DNA of 64,000 nucleotides, from contig CBDBHT010000006.1 of assembly GCA_965205965.1 (NCBI GenBank), forward strand, positions 372,001 through 436,000, read 5' to 3'. Made by a program: the position numbers and the translations under genes. Under the pieces are notes generated by a model. That model was given only the letters and a program-made list of their open reading frames with translations. It made no database searches and had not been told where the DNA came from. How positions within the stretch are numbered: the first letter of the stretch is position 1; the number at the start of each line of letters is the position of its first letter. Positions 8,760 to 18,277 of the stretch are shown here, in pieces. The stretch is from Bin55 sp965205965 (GTDB lineage: Bacteria > Pseudomonadota > Gammaproteobacteria > Pseudomonadales > Azotimanducaceae).

Positions 8760-9080
8760 TAGCTTAATTAGTTTTAATTTTCGGGTATAGATGCTTCAGT
8801 TTGGTGCGCGCGTCGTCGACGCTGAGCTGCCAGGCGACCCCGGTCTGTTCGCGATTGCGCTCCTCGGCCCAGGCCGCCGTTTCCGACGTGACCAGAGCCC
8901 TGCTCTCGATCCGGCGATCCATGTACTGGCGGTGCAACGCATTGAACTCCAGTTCCGCGACGTTCAGCCAGCTCCCGCGTTTCGGCGTGTGGCACCAAGT
9001 GGATGCGGTCGTTCAGCTGACTGCCTTCGGCCGCCGGGCAGTCTGCGCCGTAGAAACGTGGCAGGCGATCTGAATTTGAG
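8756..9080 (-). mobile_element. IS630 subtype C remnant (right end and transposase C-terminus)
   Basis: Read on the minus strand, this encodes PKRGSWLNVAELEF, then EERNREQTG and VDDARTKLKHLYPKIKT followed by a stop, i.e. the last quarter of an IS630 transposase including the catalytic Glu. Its outer end runs to the CTAG at 8756-8759, which is also the porin stop codon. The interior end fades near 9080. The same C-terminus is at 3-95. Confidence 0.7.
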
Positions 9081-9380
9081 GATGGATATGCGTATGCTAT
9101 GATGCGGTGCATCCTCCTTACTCTATAAGGATAGACGAGCAGAAATTTCCAGCGAGCGAGTGTCCGGGCGATGGAAGTCGGTTCGGGGCGTGGTTGGAGG
9201 TGGTTTCCGTCCGGAATCGAGGCTTTTTGTGAGGATTGGGCGGCCAAGAGAGCATGGGGGAAGAGCCCGCGGGATCTCCGGTGCGCGGGCGGTTGCTGCC
9301 TGCCGGGCATCCGTGCGGGCAGGTTCTGGCGGGTCGGGTTCGCGCAGGTGCGGATAACGCTAGCGGTTCGGCGGTCCGGT
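9081..9380. other. GC-rich stretch without recognisable gene
   Basis: About 300 GC-rich bases between two IS remnants. Short open frames exist on both strands but none resembles a known protein. The composition matches the IS fraction of the window, not the host genes, so it is probably further IS debris. Confidence 0.4.
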
Positions 9381-9808
9381 CTGCCGATTACACATAAGTA
9401 CAGCTTGACTGCTTATAGTGGCTGCTGCTGACCAGCCTGGCGATTGGCCGCACTCACCCGCTTGGGACGCGACCCCTCGGAACTGCCCGCCGAGATGATG
9501 CTCACCAACATCAAACTCACCGTGTTGCGAGACTTGGCCTTGGATGACCCACGCAGCCCGTCACCCAACGATCTCGGCAAGGCACTCCTCCTGGCTATCG
9601 CCGCCCATGCTGGGCGACTTCCAGAACCGCAGCAGCCGACCCCCTCCCGGATACGAGACGATCTGGAAGGGATACGTAGCCTTGATGCACCAGTCCGATG
9701 CCTACCAGCAACTCATCCACCTCGCCCAAGAGCAAGGTCCCGACTACATCTATAAACTTGCAGTGCCCCGATAAATGAAGTCAAGCGAGAGATGTGTGTA
9801 ATCGGCAG
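9381..9808 (+). mobile_element. internally deleted Tn5/IS50-like IS4 element
   Basis: A 428-bp unit with inverted ends CTGCCGATTACACA (left) and TGTGTAATCGGCAG (right). Inside, two frames give the C-terminal part of a Tn5-like transposase: NIKLTVLRDLALDD and LGKALLLAIAAHAG in one, and PPPGYETIWKGYVALM in the other, ending in YIYKLAVPR. This matches the C-terminal end of IS4-family transposases of the Tn5 type. The catalytic domain is gone, leaving both ends plus the 3' part. No target duplication is visible. Confidence 0.65.
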
Positions 9809-9916
9809 GGTACGCCCGCTTACTTGTTGGATGGAAATGAGTAATACAAAGTCCCATTCAGCGAGTGAGTACTTAATTCCACTACATCCAACGAAACGTA
9901 CTCGCGTCTGACGGGG

Positions 9917-11352
9917 TCAGCCAGTACGATTTAGCCGGTATGTCGCAACCATCAATCCAGCGAGAAGAACAATAAGCAACCCTGTGCCGACGAGTAGTGA
10001 ATACCTATCTAAATACAAGATCGTATATAAGCTCGCGTAGAGCAAAATTAAAATGAAAGCTACCGTTCCCGTCACGCGAGCTAGCCCCGTTGCAGCAGCT
10101 ACATAGCCAGTAGTCATTGCAGTAATCAGCACAGACGCCACTAGATATCCTCAACCGAATCCGATGTGCTCGGATAGCGATAGCAGCGTCAGAAAGAAGA
10201 GCACCAGGCCCACTCCCACCACACCGTACTGCACGTAGTGAAACTTACTGGTGCTCACCAACTCAACGCATAGAATGCCGACTAGCGTGAGCACTATGAA
10301 CATGACCCCGTATTTGGTGCTACGGTGCACGGCGCGATAGGGAGTATCTGGCTGAAACGCCTTGAAACCCAACGCGCTATCGGAAGGACCGGTCAAGTCA
10401 TGCAAAACCGCACCGGACCGTTTCGCTACCCAATCACCTACATCGCCTCGCGCACGATTAGTTTCATGCAGCCGAGGATCTATCGCTTGGGTGTACGTTT
10501 TGAAAATGCTCGGGAATCTAATATCGAACCCCTGGGTACTCCAGGTGGCTATAAACCCCTCCTCATTGACTTCTCGTGTGTGTCGGGCAGGGTGTCTCCT
10601 TGGAAGCTTGGGTGAGGCCATGTAGATGACATCACAACGTTCGTTTCGGTTGCTACCGGCACCACGCCGATTCGTTTCGTAGCGCGTAGCGTCATCAAGA
10701 ACTGAAAGGCTGCGCTTGTGTCTTGACTGTTTAGAACAACTTCCGAGTGAATGCCGGGAGTGGCATTGTCAAACCCCGGTCCTGGAACAAGCTTGATACT
10801 TTCCTTGTTCCAGATTAGAGAACCCGACCGGATGCCTACTGAATCCGATACGCCGATGAACAAGGTTGTATCGTTGGTGTTTAAAGTGCCGTGATCAGCT
10901 TCCAGTTCTTCCAATTTATGGGCTGGGAATCGTCCGGTAGCAGATATGTCGACCGTAAAGACCGGTACCCCAAATATCCCCCGACTGCGAATCTCGTGGA
11001 CTGCACGCAGCCGAATATTCAACGTAGCAGGTGCTATGAATACATGTTCTATCCTTCGATTGAATGCTTCGCTTTCATCTTCAGTGGCAGGTACTTCGTA
11101 TGGAATCGTAAGTATTGGGCCGTAGATTCGTTGGCTGCCCGCCCATGATTGTGCAATGTCGTCTTCGACTTGCCTCTGAAATTGCTGACGATCGAAGATC
11201 AAACTCTGCACGAATAACAGGGGAATCAAAAGCCCTAAAATCATAACGATAACGATAAGAAATCGTAGCGTCACGGAAGATGCATCGAAACTCATAATCC
11301 TTTTAGACGGTTGAGTACTACTGGAAACTTCGGTGGAACAGTCGTCGGACAT
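9917..11352 (-). pseudogene. creD: creD, inner-membrane protein, disrupted
   Basis: The likely start is ATG 11352, with GAGG seven bases upstream. An N-terminal membrane segment (LIVIVMILGLLIPLLFVQSL) leads into a periplasmic domain with the CreD pattern WPHPSFQGDTLP. Near 10600 the frame shifts; the continuation (NEEGFIATWSTQGFDIRFPS) and the helices around LTLLSLSEHIGFG are in the second frame. An in-frame TGA at 10151-10153 then precedes YLVASVLITAMTTGYVAAAT and the final helices. One frameshift plus one stop indicate loss of function. CreD belongs to the CreBC envelope-stress regulon in Escherichia coli; no creBC genes are in view. Confidence 0.8.
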
Positions 11353-11599
11353 TGTCAAACCTCGTCATTTAATATAACCAAGGCGTCCACGCTTTATAGC
11401 CGAACTTTAGCAACTAGCGTAGGCCCCATCGACAAAGGGCTGCAAAAACCATCGTCAATGTAGCTGTTGATGAGACCCAAGAAATCGCCTCCATGGCGGG
11501 GAGATCCGCAGCCGTTCGAAGGCGAACTCATAGGCAGTAAGACGAAAGCATTGGCACTCACCCCTGAACGTAGGTCAGAACATTGCAAGGGGCACTGCA

Positions 11600-11762
11600 C
11601 ATCGCCGAGCGTCTGAAAATCTATCGCGCGCCGAAGCACGGCAGCTGGCTGAACATGGCCGAAATCGAGATCTGTGCGGGTGGACTGCCGGTTCACGATC
11701 GCCGACGTGCGGATCAAACTGAAATCGTTTTACTTATCAATATAAACGTGATGGCCTACTAG
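11600..11762 (+). mobile_element. IS630 subtype A remnant (right end, internally deleted)
   Basis: Starts inside the DDE region (APKHGSWLNMAEIEI) and jumps, with a deletion of about 90 bases relative to the copy at 100-1285, to the last codons and the right end. The terminal CTAG at 11759-11762 overlaps the TAG stop of the pilin-like gene on the other strand. The 240 bases before it (11360-11600) hold nothing recognisable. Confidence 0.65.
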
Positions 11763-12322
11763 TCGATACGTATATGCAGTGCATAGTCCTGATCAGTAAT
11801 TCTTTTGCAACCGGTAGTACCAACAGTACCATCAGCTATGTATCCTGAAATAGTTTCATCGACATCGATATAGAGATCCGTACTGGATGACCTTACCTTC
11901 CCGAAATATTCAAGAATTTGATGGCATATGTCCTTGCCGTGAACACTAGGGTAGGTTACATCAAGGTCCAGATTACCACTACTCGCTGCAATAGCGACCG
12001 TACCTCCAAACATGTTCACGCTGTCTAACAATACGTTCTGCCCTAAATACGACTCCAGGTTGCTGAGATCCGTGCCAACACTGGAGTATTTGTTCATGTG
12101 AATTGGTGCATTTTTGTAATCGTTGGCGGCTTTCCTAATCAGCTGAATTTCGGCTATCGCTGCTAGCGCGTCGGCCTCGTCTATAAGCACGGCGTACGTG
12201 GCCCACACGCTGGTCAGTATTATCGCTATGATGCCAAACACCAGCATGATCTCGGCTAGCGAGTAACCGTTCCTCCTGCACTGGAAAGAATACCGACCTA
12301 AGGTTTCAAATAGCTTTATCAT
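11759..12322 (-). CDS. type IV prepilin-like protein
   Basis: 187 residues with a class-III leader: a basic N-terminus ending in RRNG, then YSLAEIMLVFGIIAIILTSV. The cleavage Gly is followed by Tyr, and the conserved Glu is at +5 of the mature protein. The N-terminal helix is long, followed by a globular domain with two cysteines (DICHQIL and TTGCKRITD) that could form the C-terminal disulfide loop. The length and the non-Phe first residue fit the type IVb/PilS-like major pilins better than type IVa. No assembly ATPase, secretin or prepilin peptidase gene lies nearby, so it is an orphan here. The stop TAG coincides with the CTAG end of an IS630 remnant. Confidence 0.75.
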   Translation of the reverse strand: MIKLFETLGRYSFQCRRNGYSLAEIMLVFGIIAIILTSVWATYAVLIDEADALAAIAEIQLIRKAANDYKNAPIHMNKYSSVGTDLSNLESYLGQNVLLDSVNMFGGTVAIAASSGNLDLDVTYPSVHGKDICHQILEYFGKVRSSSTDLYIDVDETISGYIADGTVGTTGCKRITDQDYALHIRID

Positions 12323-12984
12323 AATAGGCTTCCTCTTGATTCATGTCGTTGTATAATTAATAGGCGTCTTATGGAGCCGTTGCTTTGTAGATAATCTGGC
12401 CATAGCCGTGTCCTCCAAGGACGCGGTGAAAGTGAATAAGACTCCTCCAATTCGGAGTTCGGAGCGGAAAACAAGAATAAAGACGCTGTACCTCGGGACC
12501 TCCGAAATCGGTGTCCCGGCCAGATTTGCGATTCGTGTACCCGGCGAGTTTGAAGTGTGCATCTATCTAATGTTAAGTGGAAAACGACGATAAAGGAAGA
12601 GGTAATAGGGGTGGTACTTATAAGCACAAGTTCAGTGTTATACGAAAGACCATGCCTCTTCTCCCCAATATGACCGATAGCATGTAGAACCGTGCTTCTA
12701 TTCGCACCTGCTCCAACCCTCAATTGACTATGAAACCCACGTAACTCGTCTAGCCTCCCGTGAAGAGTTTCCAGAAGCCGAGAGTACTTGAACGTGGTGC
12801 CATACGCTCAGATGTTGAGAATGGTTTGAGCCAAGACATCCGATTGAGATGGATAGGTAATCGTATTCCATACGCGAAAGGCATCCCAATCGTGGAGAAA
12901 GGGTGAGGTCGTCGTATTCGACGATCATGGCGCATCGGCCCTTTGCCGACGGTCACGGTCAAGGACTTCTTGGAAAAGCCCAGC
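12323..12984. other. 660-bp region without recognisable gene
   Basis: Lies upstream of the pilin-like gene. Two overlapping minus-strand frames of 134 and 73 codons (12319-12723 and 12341-12562) are open but resemble no family I know and lack good ribosome sites. It may contain a decayed minor-pilin gene, but there is no positive evidence for that. Confidence 0.35.
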
Positions 12985-14020
12985 AATTCCCCGTATAGTT
13001 TCATTTTGGTCTTGACGTCGATCTTTTCATGTTTCGGTACGGGAAATCAGCGTTTTCAGACGGTTTGCACGGCATGTCGTTGTGTGTTGGGACGGGTTCC
13101 GGGTGCCGATATGCGGCGGGTCTCTTGACCGTCAGAGCGGCATGGGGCCTCGGGACATCCCGATCTTTTCATTGAGCGGGCGGCGGCGGTCGGCCGTCAG
13201 GACGTGTCGTAGGGAGGTACGCGGTGTAGATCCCGAGGGCGTGGCCGTACAGTTCCTGCCGGTTGCGGAAGGCTACCGCACAGAGACTGCTACGTAGATG
13301 TCCCCATGTCGCGGTTCGGATATAGCACTTGGCGAAGATCCGCTTCATGATGGGGCATGCCATTTCCAGCACCTGGTCGATCAGGAACGCCAGCAGCATG
13401 AGTGCGGCGAAAATATCCGACAGGTGCTGGGTTCCGTGTCCGAAGTTGTGTTCTAGGTATTGGACGTTCTTCAGCGTGTTGAATGTCTCGTTCTCGATCT
13501 TCCAACGACTGCGAGCCGCGCGGGCTAGCTCGCTGGCGTGGTCGGGGCGGACCGACAGATCCGTGAGACCCAAGTGAACTCCCGCCGCGCCGAACTCTGC
13601 AGCACCTGGACTTTCAGATCGGGGTTCGCAGCATTCAGTTTCACATCCGGCACCACCCGCAGCCGGCGGTCCCGCTCCTGACCCTCGGGCGAGGGATCCG
13701 CAAACCAGGGCGGCATCCGAGCGATCCAGCTGAGCCTGCAGATGCGGATGGTCGCCCGCGCGAGCCGCCGGCAGAAAGCGCAGTCCGTGCTCCTGAAGCA
13801 GCCGGATCTGTGGGAACCATGCGAGAACAGCCCATCGGCGATCACGATCCGTTTCATGCGTCGATAGAGCGAAGCCAGAACCAGACCCAGCCGGGTCCAG
13901 GCGCACCGTTCACAGTCGTTCTTGGTCGAGCCGTCCCCGTTGCGAACCGCCTCCACTGCCATCGGCAGCACCTGCCGCTGATCCGGATGCACCAGCACCA
14001 GCAATTCCCGCTTCCTGTGA
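12985..14020 (-). mobile_element. IS4-like element (CAGCAATTCC ends), truncated and decayed
   Basis: The right inverted repeat is at 12985 (CAGCAATTCCCCGTATAG), identical to the ends of the intact copy at 42253-43932. Going leftwards in the element, the transposase C-terminus (LEHNFGHGTQHLSDIFAALM, NETFNTLKNVQ) is read in one frame and the middle part (NGDGSTKNDCE, SLYRRMK, VIADGLFS) in another, with frameshifts near 13570-13620 and 13800. The N-terminal third and left end are missing from about 14020, where another element's sequence takes over. Not functional. Confidence 0.75.
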
Positions 14021-14134
14021 AAAGGTGGAATTGGCGGGGGTTTGAGCGTCTGCGTCTGGTCATTTTTCGCAGACTTTGGTGGTCTGGAGCGATAGTTTAT
14101 GATAGCCGTTTGCGACCCGATCATGGAGGAAAGG

Positions 14135-14579
14135 ATGCCTCGACAAGCGATGCGCAAGCGATTGAATGCTGCGGGACTGCTGGCGTTAAGTCGGCGGTGT
14201 TTTGAACGGATTGAAGACGGGACGTCGGTCCGCACTTATCGTCTGGTCGACTGTTTGATGTCGGCTTTGGCGATGTTCGGTCTGAAGTCCCCGTCGTTGC
14301 TGCAGTTTGACCGCGAGGTGCGGTTGGATGGACGGGTTCGGGGTAATCTACGGCGGCTGTATCAGGTGGATCGGGTGCCGTGCGACACGCAGATGCGGAC
14401 GCGTCTGGACCGGGTTCCGGCGCGTGCCTTGCGCCCGGTCTTCCGGCGGCTGTTCCGCCAACTGCAGCGAGGCAAGGTGCTGAAGCCGTATGCGGTGTAC
14501 GGTCACCACTATCTGTTGTCGCTGGACGGCACGGGTTTTTTTGCATCGGGAGCCGTGCGCTGCAAGTACTGCTGCGAGC
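14135..14579 (+). pseudogene. N-terminal half of an IS4-like transposase, truncated by IS256
   Basis: Starts at ATG 14135 with GGAGGAAAGG just before it. The first 148 residues follow the architecture of the intact transposase at 42395-43711 (DCLMSALAMF, SLLQFDREVR, LDRVPARALRPVF, HHYLLSLDGTGFFAS) but at clearly lower identity, so this is a different member of the group. The first catalytic Asp is in SLDGTGFF. The gene stops at 14579 where the left end of an IS256 element begins (GGTTGTGTATAA). The rest is not found past the right end of that element. Confidence 0.7.
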
Positions 14580-15008
14580 GGTTGTGTATAAATTTGTCTG
14601 CAAAAACGAAAAACGGACTGTAACGACAGACGAATGGTTAGAATCTGATGTTTCATCGGGAATGTGGAGATGCCTGGACGCAATCCCGCATCCAGGCGCG
14701 AATCATTCATGACACAATTTATCGAAAAGGAGCAAGAAATGATTCGGAAAGATTATACGCACAATGCCACGAAGAAGTCGGCATGCCATCATCTGGCGGA
14801 CGATGAGGAGTTTGTGAGGCGGCTGGTGCAGGAGACGCTCAACGAGGTTCTGGAGAGTGAGATGACGGAGTTTCTGGGAGCGGGCAAGAGCGAGCGGACG
14901 CAGACGCGTCAGGGCTACCGTTCCGGATACTACCGGCGCGATCTGACGATGAAGGTGGGCGAGATCGAACTGAGAGTTCCGCAGGAACGCAGCGGCCAGT
15001 TCAGCACG

Positions 15009-16140
15009 CAATGGCATTCGGTTTGAGAAAAGTCGATCTGCGCCTTTGAGGGTTTTCTATAACCCATTGATTGACTGGGACTTGTTTCTGTTTTTTGGAG
15101 TGTTCAAAAAAAGGGGTTGCGTTGCGACATTTTTTTTGGCAAACTATGCTGTATGGAATTGTTTCGGACGGAAAGTGGATGGGTTCGAGAATCGTGGATC
15201 TGAAGTCGATCAGATTTTGTGGCAGGCGACTGACCCGCCGTCGGATTTCGGACACTCAGAGGACGGTGGAGCTGTTTCCGTCCTTGAGTCGCGATGAACT
15301 GGCTTCGGCCATCTGCAGTCATCTTGGCTGGCGGACGCCGAAGGGCGGGGAAAGCCCTGGATCCTGTCTACGGATGCTGCACGTGCACGTGATCCGGGGA
15401 CTGCATGCGGTGTTCGGGATAAAGCGGAAAACTGGTGCCGACATCGACCATTTCATCCACGGCGACCGAGAGGATGTGGTGATGGAGATCGCCCCCCGCA
15501 AAGGCACACTCGCCACCTGTGGTGCACACTGCCTTCGGCTGGTGAAATACCTCGTCGGCAAAACGGTCTTCATCCTCGGAACCACCCTGCTGGATTCGAA
15601 GCAATACACCATCCCGCAACTGGCGGAGCGGTATCGCGCAAGATGGGGCGTGGAAGAATGGTACAAGGTGTCCAAACAACGGATGGAGGTGGAAGACTTC
15701 CATGGACCAAGCGAGCGGGGAGTGAAACAGAAACTCTATGCCGGCTTCCCCCTGAACGCCATGACCCGGCGGTTCTCCGGTCACGGCGACCATCGATGGA
15801 ACGAAAGCCCGCACGAACATGGCAAGCCGCGCAGGCAGACCCATTTCAAGCACGGACTGGCGATGGTGGTGGCCGACATCGAGAGCCTGTTGCTGAAGCA
15901 GGCATCCGCGCTACAGGAAACGGTCACCCAGGTGGTTCGCGACATCATCCGATGCCGACAACGACTCCGGCCCGGCAGATCCTTCGAACGACGATCCCGA
16001 AAACCCGTGAAGATGTGACAGCGAGGGAGAAGACTGCAAGCAAAAACTGCTGATTAACTCAACATGGGACTGGCATTCCATACAGGAGTGAAGGGCACTT
16101 CCTTAAACGAATGACAATGATCACTAAACGAATGCCATTG
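15009..16140 (+). mobile_element. internally deleted DUF4338-IS4 derivative with intact ends and 10-bp target duplication
   Basis: Ends are CAATGGCATTCGG (left) and CGAATGCCATTG (right), the same as the complete element at 2793-5341. It is flanked by perfect direct repeats GTTCAGCACG at 14999-15008 and 16141-16150; in the uninterrupted IS256 copies this decamer occurs once. The length is 1132 bp against 2549 bp for the full element. It therefore moved as a unit, either before the internal deletion or afterwards with a transposase supplied in trans. Confidence 0.9.
15179..16018 (+). CDS. deletion fusion of DUF4338 N-terminus and IS4 transposase C-terminus
   Basis: 279 residues. It runs from the DUF4338 start (FCGRRLTRRRISDTQRTVE, SRDELASAICSHLGW) straight to the transposase just after the second catalytic Asp (RGLHAVFGIKRKTG onward). 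The junction lies where the full-length gene has ATGCTG at both break points, giving an in-frame deletion of about 410 codons by short homology. Both catalytic Asp residues are gone; the Glu region (ARWGVEEWYKVSK) remains. The frame is open to the end. The product cannot catalyse transposition; it could at most bind the ends, and may be an inhibitor or simply junk. Confidence 0.75.
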   Translation: MGSRIVDLKSIRFCGRRLTRRRISDTQRTVELFPSLSRDELASAICSHLGWRTPKGGESPGSCLRMLHVHVIRGLHAVFGIKRKTGADIDHFIHGDREDVVMEIAPRKGTLATCGAHCLRLVKYLVGKTVFILGTTLLDSKQYTIPQLAERYRARWGVEEWYKVSKQRMEVEDFHGPSERGVKQKLYAGFPLNAMTRRFSGHGDHRWNESPHEHGKPRRQTHFKHGLAMVVADIESLLLKQASALQETVTQVVRDIIRCRQRLRPGRSFERRSRKPVKM

Positions 16141-17088
16141 GTTCAGCACGCGGGTGTTCGAGCGCTATCAGCGTTCGGAGAAGGCCCTGGTGGCGGTGCT
16201 GTCGGAGATGTATGTGCAGGGGGTCTCGACGCGTCGGGTGGGCCGACTGGCGGAGGATCTGTGCGGTCACGAGTTTTCGCCGACGACGATCTCGGCCATG
16301 GTGTCAAAGCTGGACGCGTCCCTGAAGGCGTTTGCGGAACGTCGGCTGGAGGAGGCGTATCCGTATGTGTTGCTGGATGCCCGGTATGAGAAGGTGCGTG
16401 AGGAGGGCTCGGTGCGTTCCCGGGCAGTGCAGATTGCCATCGGGATTGACGGCGAGGGTCGGCGTCAGGTGCTGGCGGCGGAAGTGGCGAACCGGGAAAG
16501 CGAGGTGTCGTGGACGGAATTCCTCTCGCATCTGAAGGGACGTGGCCTGCGGGGAGTCGAGTATGTGGTCTCGGACCGTCATGAGGGATTGAAGCATGCG
16601 ATCTCGAAAGTGTTGCCGACCGCGTTGTGGCAACGGTGCTGCGTCCATTTTCTGCGCAATGCCAGGGACAAACTGTCCCGGAGTGCTGATCCCGCGTGTC
16701 TGGAGGGTTTGAAACGGTTGTGGGGCTGTGAGCATGTCGGGGAGGCTCGTGAGGCACTGGGTGCCTGGGTAGCCCGTTGGGGCGATGAGAAAGGGTTTGG
16801 CAGGCTAGTGGAATGGGTCGAGGATCATGTCGAGGAGACGCTGACGGTGTATCGGCTGCCTAGGGAACATCGCCTGCGGATGAAGTCCACGAACATGCTG
16901 GAGCGGTACAACGAGGAGCTCCGTCGGCGCACGCGTGTCGTCCGGATCTTCCCGAACGCGGAGTCCTGTCTGCGTCTGATCTTGGCACTTGCGGCGGAGA
17001 CCCATGAGCGGTGGCTGACGGGGCAGCGTTATCTATATGGGCGGGTCTCCGCTCCCACCAGAAATTGCAGAAGATTCTTGACACAACT

Positions 17089-17895
17089 TCCGCCAGCCGG
17101 ATAGCGGATCGCCGAACATCCACACCGTGCATGCTCCCCGGCGGAGGTAGTGGGCGGCGTACTTCTCCGGCGGCCCGGGGCGTACCGGCAACTTCTCGCG
17201 GACTTCCGACACGAGCTGCTTGCTCATCTCGTCCATGCATACCACCGGATGCCGCGGGTCGTACGGCCGCCGGTATACCTTGAGCACCCGCTCCATGCCG
17301 GCCACGAAATGATGGCTTTGCTTCTTCGGAATGCACCACATTTTCCACCGCCATAGTTTTAATTCGTTTTTTTTAACGCCTTCCGCACGGTCTCCCCGCA
17401 AATCGATTCGACCACTTCAAGTCGCACCAGCTCTTCTGCCAGCATCTTCACGGTCCACCGAACGCGGCCTCTTCCGGTGGAACCGAACAGGCCACCTGAA
17501 CCAGACGCCGCTTCCTTCTCCCCGTCCAGCTTCTTCGGCACCGGAGGCAACGGCCGAGGCCTGCGCTCCAGAGCCTTCATCGGACCCTGCTCCACCGCCC
17601 GCCGCCGCACGTGCTGGCAGGTACCGCTCCGTCACCCCCAGCGCATCCACCACCTGCATGTCCGTCAGTGCCGGGCCAGCGCCCCCTGATCCACGGCCAG
17701 CAGAATCCGTGCACGCTGCAGCTTCGTCGCCGACACCGCACGACGCGTGCTCGACTTCAGCACCGCTTCCAACTCATCCCGCTCATCCTGAGCTAACTCC
17801 ACCATGTATTGCTTCGGCATCGAACCCTCCTGATCCCAGAACCCCTTCCAATCCACTATTATAAACACGTATTATTAGAATTGCTAGCCTACTAG
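17089..17895 (-). mobile_element. IS630 subtype B, second copy, truncated and frameshifted
   Basis: The left end is CTAG at 17892-17895 (complement CTAGTAGGCTAGCAATTCT), matching the copy at 2041. The transposase starts at about 17820 (MPKQYMVELAQDERDELE) and is broken by shifts near 17640-17690 and 17450-17510. The conserved A8 run is present at 17369-17376 and precedes KKNELKLWRWKMWCIP in the -1 frame. The copy ends at 17089 against the right end of IS256. Confidence 0.75.
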
Positions 17896-18277
17896 TGATA
17901 ATTAATCTCATAGATGGGGCTGTAAGCTAATAAGCTTGTTTTAAGGCACAGGGTCACGATGTTCGTACATTCTATACTTCCACCGGCTTAAGCTTGGGCC
18001 AAGTATAAACAAACTACGAAAGATCAATTTATAGAAGGAAGGTTGCGGAAACTGTCTACCTACAATTAAAACCCAGTATTCAGGTAATACTTGCTATGAA
18101 ATTTGTGAGAAAGATGCTACTATCATCAGTTGAAGTACTGAGGATGTAATTTGATTGATTAAGGTCTCTTTTTCTCCAAATCTTGCTTCATTTCGCCTTA
18201 TCGAATTCTTTCGCTTTCCTCAATTCTTGCTGCACAACTCGAACTCACTAACTCAACTGGAGCAAACTACAAACAAG
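17896..18277. other. AT-rich upstream region of the metallopeptidase gene
   Basis: About 380 bases of AT-rich sequence. No gene is recognisable. It presumably holds the promoter of the peptidase gene, but no convincing -35/-10 pair stands out. Confidence 0.35.

Larger units (their letters stand above)
14580..17088 (+). mobile_element. IS256-family element, copy 1, containing a second element
   Basis: Left end GGTTGTGTATAAATTTGTC and right end GACACAACT match the complete copy at 31844-33314. A DUF4338-IS4 derivative sits inside at 15009-16140. No 8-bp duplication is seen at the outer ends: the left flank is an IS4-like gene and the right flank an IS630 copy, so a rearrangement followed insertion. 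Near the right end about 100 bases are missing relative to the complete copy, joining TATATGGG to CGGGTCTCC and removing the last codons and one arm of a palindrome. Confidence 0.8.
14739..17104 (+). pseudogene. IS256-family transposase, interrupted
   Basis: Begins MIRKDYTHNATKKS at ATG 14739 after AAGGAG. The first 90 residues run to RSGQFST, where the IS4 derivative is inserted; the reading continues after it from RVFERYQRSEKAL to near the end. The catalytic motifs in the second part are intact (LLDARYEKV, VSDRHEGL, NMLERYNEELRRRT). If the insertion were precisely lost, the reading frame would be restored except for an altered C-terminus caused by the 3' deletion (VSAPTRNCRRFLTQL). Confidence 0.8.

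Noticed and set aside
10151..10153. Recoding of TGA in creD as tryptophan or selenocysteine
   Set aside because: Other genes here end in TGA (mutM-like neighbours such as ftsY, rpmB), and creD carries a separate frameshift, so a pseudogene is the simpler reading.
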